Part shown: in pieces, positions 57,211 to 64,000 of the stretch
Position numbering within the stretch: the stretch's first letter is position 1
Layout: the number at the start of each line of letters is the position of its first letter
NCBI RefSeq assembly: GCF_963576675.1
Contig: NC_088916.1
Location: 5,533,001-5,597,000 of the forward strand
Direction: 5' to 3'
Origin: Euphorbia lathyris
Taxonomy: Eukaryota; Streptophyta; Magnoliopsida; Malpighiales; Euphorbiaceae
Length of the DNA stretch: 64,000 nucleotides
The notes under the pieces: generated by a model
The model's database searches: none
Told to the model about the DNA's origin: nothing
The model's input: the letters and a program-made list of their open reading frames with translations, nothing else
Program-made: the position numbers and the translations under genes

Positions 57211-58523
57211 TTTTTGGGTTTTTGGGATAATTAATCAATAGATGATGTTTGGGGTATTAAATCTTGGTTTGGAGTTTATTAGGTAAAAAACTATTTTGGA
57301 TTAAAGGTTGTTTTTCTATGAATTTTGTTCATTGTTTTACGTAATTTTAACTTGAATAAAAGTATATTATACCTAATAGTATTTTCATCATTGTTTTTAC
57401 CTATTAATATGTATTATTTTCTCTATTTAGTCTTAATGGGTATTATTACTCATTTTTGTGTATATATATATATTTCAAATGTATTTAGGGTGGGGTTTGG
57501 ATTTAATTTGTTTATTGTTGTAATTGTGTTTAAGTAAGAAGTAAATTGAGTGAAAATGGGAAAAATAAACCACAAAAGAGATTTTAACTTGATTATTTAA
57601 ACTAATGGTTTCTAGAGGTTCCTAATGTAATTAAAAGGTTTCTCCTTAATTCTTTATCATTTTCAAAACGATTTCTCAAATATCATGTTTTAAAACCTTA
57701 ATTTGTTCCAATGACGGATTAAGCGAACCTTGTAATTAAAATCGCCTTTTAATTGTAATTAATAGATTTTTTGAATTATTTTCCCAACTAAGCGGTTTTG
57801 TACAAAAACTAATGGACTTGTATGCTTAATCACATTTTTTAGTTAAAGCTTCGTATCTCACGTTTTCAAACGCTCGAGTCGTTCCAACGGCAATTCGAGT
57901 CGATATCATGTAAATTAACGAGTTTTTGAAACGTACCTAAATCGTTCCAATGGCGATTAAGGTACGAACCATGTAAATAAACTCGTTTTTGGGGAATGAG
58001 ATTAGCTTCGAGTTAGTGTATAGTTTAAAGCATAAAATCACACTGTGAATAAATCAATTCTTTCTTCTCCCTCTCTCTCCTATATACTTTAAATTTATAC
58101 AAAATGGGTGATTCTTTACTAAAATAGCTTATAACATGCTCAAAACGGTTTTCAAAGCGAGAAAGAAAAGGTTTCAAATGAATTTTAAACTTAAAGAAAT
58201 ATGTGATTAGTCCGTTATCGCCTAACACGCTAAGTAGGTGGCCGGTGGTTCATAACCGGGTGATGTCGGGGTGCCTAGTAGCCTTTCTCTGGAAAGGAGC
58301 TAGCCTTCTCGGCTCGTACCTAAGTTTTCCGAACCCTCACCGGTCTCCCGCAAGTGATCGGTGTTCATTTCCCATTTATGGGTGGCAACTCTTCCATACT
58401 CCAGGCTCCGGTCCTGCCGAGCAGCTTGATTCCGTGATTGGTTGCTTTTGGCGCCAATCACAGCATCTGTCATCAACGGTGTCCACCACCGGTCCGCCCG
58501 GGTGAGGCCGCGGCACCTACAAG

Positions 58524-58541
58524 TGGCGACTCTGCTGGGGA
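58524..58541 (+). promoter_or_regulatory. Primer-binding site
   Basis: TGGCGACTCTGCTGGGGA starts two bases after the LTR. This sequence is characteristic of Tat/Ogre-type elements, where it pairs with a tRNA 3' end. Confidence 0.8.
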
Positions 58542-60588
58542 AGCGAGAAATTTGATTCCGGAAGGCGTGTATTAAGCGCTTAACGGGGATGGATCGTATT
58601 ATTTCTTTTTGTATGCATTCATAAGCATTATTGCAAACCTTTTGGGTAATTTCCGTGAAACCTCTAGCGAGAGTCCATTCATCGCTTGAAAGAGGCTAGT
58701 GTAAGTTCCCCTTGCAGTAAGGTGCCAAAGGGTCCCCATCCATTCGTTAGGGGCGAATTTGTGCGGTCCTGTGAGGTCCCGCGATCAGCCATGTCAGCAG
58801 ATAGTAGCCTTAGAAGTTGCCATAGGATTACCTGTTACTGTTTTTGATGTGATGAATAAATCAATTCGTGTTTTCGGATTGCCATGATACGTGTGTAATC
58901 CTAAAATACATAAAGAAAATGAAACGAGACGTTAATATATACTCTTAACCCGATATACAAACTACCCCAAAGCATCGAAACGATTCGAACTAAAGACGAC
59001 TTAGCCATCTCGTATGAATGAACTTGTGCGGCCCGCCTGGTCCTTTTCCGTGTCCCGAAAAAGGCACATGTTCAGGAAATATGTTGTGGCGTAAGCACGT
59101 ATTAGTACAAATCAGTTTGGTATTAAGGACTATATTAGCAGTAGTCGTTATTCACATTCTTTAAATACGTTGGGATAAAGCGAGATTATGACAAAACGAA
59201 AACGAAGAACATTTCTGTTTCGAACGACCCCGTTGTAATGTAAAGAGTTTCATAAACTTGGCCCGTCCCTGCCGAATGAAAAATGGGCTCTTACGTTATA
59301 CCTTGCGTTGTTCTAAGGAGAAATGGACGTATCCGCAAAAAGTGACTAAGAAAATAAAAGCAAAATAAAAATAAAAACGACCAAAGTCATTCCATATCTA
59401 CGATATGTGTCAATCCTGAGAGTAGTTAAAGAAAATGAACCAATGCCGTTAAATACGTGCCTCAAACTGGTATATACGCAGTTTAAAATCACAAAGCCGA
59501 ATTAAGCTAAGAAACCGAATGATTTCACCATATGGACGAGACTGTGGGTTTGACTAATGGTCGATCATTTCGACCGTTACCAAAACTATAAGAAGTATGG
59601 CTCGATCTGCGTGTTTGCTAAACTCGTGCCTAAATGAAAAGAACGGTGATATCCCTGCTTCGAATAAGCATACGATTCAACGAAACGTTGATTTTCTATA
59701 ACCACACTAGGATGGTATATCTCGTAAATTGGAAGAAATAAAAATGTTTTGCTAGCCGAAAGATTACCGTGCGCTCAAATAAGACTCGCCGTCTTTTCAC
59801 ATAGCCAAAAACGAGCAAACGGATTCTTGACGCTTAAAAACAAACATGTTACGCGATGAGTCCGTTCCCTAAAATAAATTGATATCATCACTAAACACAC
59901 ACGTGGTTGCGTCTCTCGATAGATCCAAAAGATCCCGTCGTAATCCAAAATCAAGACACGAACCCACGCGAATAAAGGGGAACGAGTCATTGTCAATAAC
60001 GAACGATTAAGCCGAAAGAATAACTCGTACCACGTCTAAATCTGAGATACGCTCAAAAGGGAGTCAAAACCTGAACTAATACGTCTCGCGAAATAACAAA
60101 AGACGAGCTATTCAATAGGACAATCTAATTTGGTCGATATCTTAGTCACCGAACGTTGATACGTCAAAATGAACTGTATTGTCTGATGGATGATTTATTT
60201 TTCCGCAATAATCGACGGCATCACGCGTCCCTTGGACTGCAATGTGAGCCCAAAACCAAAATCCTAGGAAAGAGACTTGGACCATCGAGTGTGTGGAGGA
60301 ATAAGGGTGGAAGAGAGATGTTGTGATACGTGTATTTAGACTAACGTTTGCTCGTCTTATCTTATATATCCGAAAATAATAAACGCACACACCACGACTC
60401 GTGCATATAAATCATGCATACATACTGAAACGAGTGTTGCTTACGCAGACATCACCATTAAGAGGTCTTGGTACCACGAGAGTAACCGACTAGTCAGGTA
60501 GTTTGATCAGCTACAGATTGTCAGTTCCGAATCGGTAGTTGTCGCGTTCGAATCATCTTTGTCCGAATCTGCTCAGTCTTCTATCAGT
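58542..60588. other. Long untranslated leader of the gypsy element
   Basis: About 2 kb without a convincing ORF on the plus strand. Ogre elements often have an extra ORF here, but none is intact in this copy. Minus-strand ORFs at 59775 and 60142 have no family features. Confidence 0.6.
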
Positions 60589-61953
60589 ATGTCTATGACC
60601 GATGAGAAGGTGGTTGGGTTGGAGACCTCTGTGAACAATATCACCGACCAGTTGGTCGCAATCTTAGTCTAGTTGGCTGAACTAGCTACTAAGGATAACA
60701 AAGGTGGAAGCAAGCACGCTGAGAATGATGTGAACACTAGTCCCCGCTTCGGGAATGAGGACGATTATCAGGATTATATCCGAAAGCAACTTGAGAAGGA
60801 AAAGGCTAAGGAGGAGGAATGGAAGCAGCACATTACTCAGGAGGTGCAAGATCTGCATGGGGGAAGCTCCGGAAGTCAGGACTTTTATAATTTGAAGAAT
60901 TGTTTATCAGCGACTGCTTTGCCTTTGAAGTTCCGGCTCCCTGAGATGAAGAAGTTTGATGGAACTGGGGATCCCACGGCTCACATGAACCAGTATGTCG
61001 CAGTGATGAAACACACGATCCTGACTGAGGAACAAGTTCTTAGATTATTCAATACTTATCTGGAGGGGGCTGCCCTTGTATGGTTTCATGCGTTGCCGTT
61101 GGTAACAAAGAGAGCTTGGAAGGAGTTGGCAAAGTCATTTATCGCTCAGTATAGTTTCAACACTATGCTTGAGGTTACGTTGAAAGAGCTAGAAAGTACT
61201 AAGCAGCAAGCTGGGGAGTCTTTGTCCGATTTTGTAAGGAGGTGGAGAGCCAAGGCGGCAGTTATGAAGCAGAAGCCACTTGAGCAGGACCATATCCGAA
61301 TGGTAATTGGCAACATCTTGCCGTATATTAAGAATGAGCTGCGGTATATGCCTTTTTCTTATTTCAATTAGATGTATAGTTGCGCATTAACAGTTGAGGG
61401 GGATGGTGAGCCGAAGAAAGCTTATACTAAGTGGACGAAGTCTGGGTATAGTGTCGGAGGGCCGAGCGCAAATACAGAACCTGCCGCAGTGAAAATGCTT
61501 GAACTCAATGCTATCGAGAAAAGGCAGTTTTCCAAGTTTGATCAGACCTACGCAAAAGTTTTCGAACGACTGCAGAAAAAAGGATTATTGAAAGCTCTTA
61601 CTCCTTATAACAAGGCACAGCCTACCCCGCAGATACAAGCTAGGAGATAATGTGAATTCCACAGTAATTATGGGCACAATATCGAGAATTGTGAGAGGTT
61701 GAAGCACGAGATCCAAGATTTGATTGAGGAGAATAAGATAGCTGATCCTTCGTCAGCGAACCCTTCCACTAGGCATAATCCATTGCCTAACCATAGGGTG
61801 AGCATGATCGGGTCTGGGCCCGAAGAGATTTTGGTTATAGAATCCTTCGGGGAAAACAAAGAGGAGTTGTTGGACTCTGATGAGAAGAGTAATGTGGGAA
61901 ATGGCAGCAGAGAGGCTGCAGATACATGTCCACCTATTTATTTACTACCCTAA
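60589..61953 (+). pseudogene. Gag with capsid module A and zinc knuckle
   Basis: The start ATG at 60589 (MSMTDEKVVGLETSVNNITD) is followed by a TAG at 60670. The frame then runs on through a charged coiled-coil-like segment. The capsid module (about 60930-61370) has MKKFDGTGDPTAHMNQYVAV, YLEGAALVWFHALP, WKELAKSFIAQY and SDFVRRWRAKAAVM. A second TAG is at 61369. Zinc knuckle CEFHSNYGHNIENC lies at about 61651-61692, after a TAA at 61648. The frame ends at 61951. It is the ordinary gag of a Tat/Ogre-type element, expected to form particles and bind RNA. Confidence 0.85.
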
Positions 61954-62059
61954 GCAGGAGTCCAGACCAAGGATCTCGTTTGTTTCAGGCACCAATAAGT
62001 CTCTCGAGCCTAAGAGTGCTCCTCGCTTTTGCAGGTGAGTTTTCTTCGCGGATGAACCG

Positions 62060-63170
62060 ATGGATGAAGGACTAGACGGCGGAGCACCGTATGATGAAGA
62101 TAGTGCCGAAGAGACTGGGGAAAGATCATCTCGAACTATTGTGCTAGAGTTGAGTTTATTCAGTGGGGTGGAGAATCCCGATGTGCACTTGTGCGAGTAT
62201 ATGCATGATATGTTTGTTGAATCCTTTGGGGTGGACGAGGTTGCTCGGTGGTTCCACCATTCATTAATAGGAGAGCCTTTGAGGTGGTTCCACTCATTGC
62301 CCGACTCCTACAAACATGATTGGGAACAGTTGTCCGATCTATTCCTAGAGAAGTACAAAAAAGCTAAGGATAGGACCGCGGAGTGCTTTGCGCTGCAAAT
62401 TGGGCCTATTAAACGTCCGTGGCCAACTGTCAGTAAGTATAACGGCAATAAGGATCCAATAGAACACTTTCACTTCTACTTGTCGGCCATGGGGCCTTTG
62501 GGTTTTAATGAAGAAGAGATCACCAGTCTGTTTTGCAATTCACTAATGGGGGAGCCGCTGATGTGGTATATGTCTCTTCCGATGCGTATCAAGTGCGATT
62601 GGGCCGCGATGACCAAGAGGTTTATTAAGGAATATACGGTATGGATGCTTGCGAACCAAACACCGGACTCGCCCTCTTATGAGATGCCTGAAGCGGTGTT
62701 AGCAATGACCAAGTATGGTGGATATCGGGATCCCGCTAGGCACGCGAAGTTATTCCGCAATCATATGTATGACGTCGGATTCCCTCAAAGTGAGTTACAT
62801 GAACACTTCTTGGAAACTCTCATAGGGGAAGCCTTGTTGTGGCACCAAGGGCTATCAGAAGAAGAAAGGGGTCATTGGATACCTCTTTAGGATGCGTTTG
62901 TGTCGAGATATGAAATCTACATTCCGTGGACGGGATCCCTAGAAGATCTGGATAGGATCAGGCAATTCCCCCGAGGAACCATTTGCGGATTACGCTAGGA
63001 GGTGGAGGTACCACTACGAGCAGTGTCAAGAAACGATGAGTGATAAGGTGCAGCTCATGTGCATACAGAGAGGCACTACTCCGATAGCGGCAAGAAGGAT
63101 GAATCGAGTGTTTCTCATAAATTATGACGAGTTGGTTGGCTGGACTATCTATGGATCAGCAGATCCCTTC
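62060..63170 (+). pseudogene. Three tandem extra capsid-like modules (B, C, D)
   Basis: An open frame of 276 residues (62060-62890) continues after a TAG at 62888 and a frameshift near 62965. Three modules repeat at 92-93-residue spacing. B (62144-62357) has FSGVENPDVHLCEYMHD, SLIGEPLRWFHSLP and WEQLSDLFLEKY. C (62423-62635) has YNGNKDPIEHFHFYLSAM, SLMGEPLMWYMSLP and WAAMTKRFIKEY. D (62696-62915) has YGGYRDPARHAKLFRNHM and TLIGEALLWHQGL, then DAFVSRYE. D alone is followed by a complete C-terminal part (FADYARRWRYHYEQ, TMSDKVQLMCIQRG). Each module matches module A of the preceding gag and the general retrotransposon gag pattern. The segment lies between the zinc knuckle and the protease. I infer duplicated capsid domains; their role is unknown. 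Confidence 0.75.
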
Positions 63171-63259
63171 TATTTGAATCCGAACGTCCCTCACGTAATG
63201 GATCTGATGGTCATGGACATTTGGGAAAGTTCCTCGGGGGAGGAGGATACCGATCAGAG

Positions 63260-64000
63260 AATTCCTATCAATATTTGGGATGAATCTGATGATGAGCCGG
63301 AGATTACCGTTATGACAAGATCAGGTCAAGTGGCCGAGGGAAAGGCACCGATGGTGGAAACTGAGGTGGGAGAAGGATCGGCTCCCAAGTCGGATGATCA
63401 AGTCCTCGAGCAGTTGAAGAAAACACAAGCTAAGTCTATAGTGTGGGAAGTCTTGTGCCATTCTAAGTACCACCGTGAGAATTTGATGAAAGAGTTGCAG
63501 AATTTGGTCATTTCTACCGATACTGAGCCGACGACATTAGTAAGGGCAATCATGGCCCGAAAGAGAACTAAAATCACCTTCACCGATGAAGATCTCCCGG
63601 AAGAAGGGAAGGCTCACAACAAGCCTTTGTACATCCGAGCTGAGATAAATGGGAAGAGGACGAGCTGTGTGATGGTTGATGATGGATCGGCCACTAACGT
63701 GTGTCCGTTGAAGATGTTATCCAAGTTGGGGATAGAGAAGGTAGATTTGATGGCCTCGGATACGATAATTCAAGCTTACGACGATAGTCATCGCCACATT
63801 GAGGGAGTTTTCAAGGCTAAGCTGAAAGTGGGGCCGCATGAGGAAAAGACTGAATTCACTGTGTTGGATATACTGGTGACTTATGCTGTATTGTTGGGAC
63901 ATCCGTGGTTCCACAAGTTGGGGGGTGTTCCCTCCACGCTCCATCAAATGATCAAGTTCCCCTACGGGGAGGAGATAGTAACTATACGAGCCGAGAAACT
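63260..64000 (+). CDS. Gypsy aspartic protease (runs off the window)
   Basis: After an acidic linker (INIWDESDDEPEITVMTRSG), the frame includes KPLYIRAEINGKRTSCVMVD and the active site VDDGSATNVCPLKMLSKLG. LVTYAVLLGHPWFHKLGGVP then forms the usual hydrophobic strand. D-D-G-S in place of D-T-G-S is common in Tat/Ogre proteases. No stop is seen up to the window end, so RT presumably follows. It would cleave the Gag-Pol polyprotein. Confidence 0.8.

Larger units (their letters stand above)
55663..58521 (+). repeat. 5' LTR of the Tat/Ogre-like element
   Basis: The start is fixed by comparison with uninterrupted copies of the target repeat. The end is fixed by the primer-binding site. The terminal pentamers are TGTAG and CTACA. 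U3 is short (about 670 bp) and includes the palindromic array and a TATA box at 56298. The remainder is a long AT-rich R/U5 with a TA run at 57176-57208 and a GC-richer last 300 bp. Confidence 0.85.
55663..64000 (+). mobile_element. Large Tat/Ogre-like Ty3/gypsy element, 5' part
   Basis: A 2859-bp LTR (TGTAGACACC...CACCTACA) is followed by a primer-binding site, a 2-kb leader, gag with a zinc knuckle, three further capsid-like modules and a protease. It runs off the window before RT. The very long LTR, the long leader, the site TGGCGACTCTGCTGGGGA and the protease motif VDDGSATNVCP are typical of Tat/Ogre-type elements. Several stops and frameshifts show decay. Confidence 0.85.

Overview
The window is plant nuclear DNA, most likely from a eudicot. 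It is AT-rich and intergenic in character, and almost everything in it is a transposable element. There are Ty1/copia and Ty3/gypsy LTR retrotransposons of several lineages, an L1-type LINE that ends in a plant-style RNase H, hAT-, Mutator- and Emigrant-type DNA elements, and a tRNA-derived SINE. The only host-gene traces are broken: an Agenet-domain fragment, an ARM-repeat C-terminal fragment, and an mTERF fragment carried inside a Mutator-like element. I see no intact host gene, rRNA, functional tRNA or CRISPR array.

Region by region. 1-3118 is the 3' end of a Sirevirus-like copia element: a terminal ORF, two polypurine tracts and a 1.8-kb LTR. 3119-9868 is non-coding DNA with nested small DNA transposons, several with exact target-site duplications (TSDs). 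9869-15392 is a full-length but decayed LINE with a 14-bp TSD, followed by a 564-bp hAT element with an exact 8-bp TSD. 16121-41047 is one old copia element whose two 393-bp LTRs are separated by about 24 kb because other elements sit inside it. A second copia lies in its 5' LTR and is itself split by a solo LTR. An 11-kb Tat-lineage gypsy in reverse orientation and a Pack-MULE-like element both lie at its protease active site. A deleted chromovirus lies in its reverse transcriptase.

41048-55662 is low-coding DNA with a hAT element, a SINE, a three-copy repeat and a mosaic of segmental duplications around a broken Agenet gene, plus an ARM-repeat relic. 55663-64000 is the 5' part of a large Tat/Ogre-like gypsy: a 2.86-kb LTR, primer-binding site, leader, gag and protease. 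It continues past the window.

Most interesting points. (1) The last gypsy has, besides a normal gag and zinc knuckle, three more capsid-like modules in tandem at 92-93-residue spacing before its protease. (2) Its U3 carries a run of about 16-bp GC-rich palindromes repeating every 21-22 bp, ending just upstream of the TATA box; an unrelated solo LTR shows a similar arrangement. (3) The Tat element carries two antisense transcription units, each with its own TATA box, one with introns and one ending in a zinc knuckle, plus a 121-bp tandem array in its 3' region. (4) A Mutator-like element has captured part of an mTERF gene. Most premature stops I could interpret fit C-to-T or G-to-A transitions, as expected of silenced, methylated elements.
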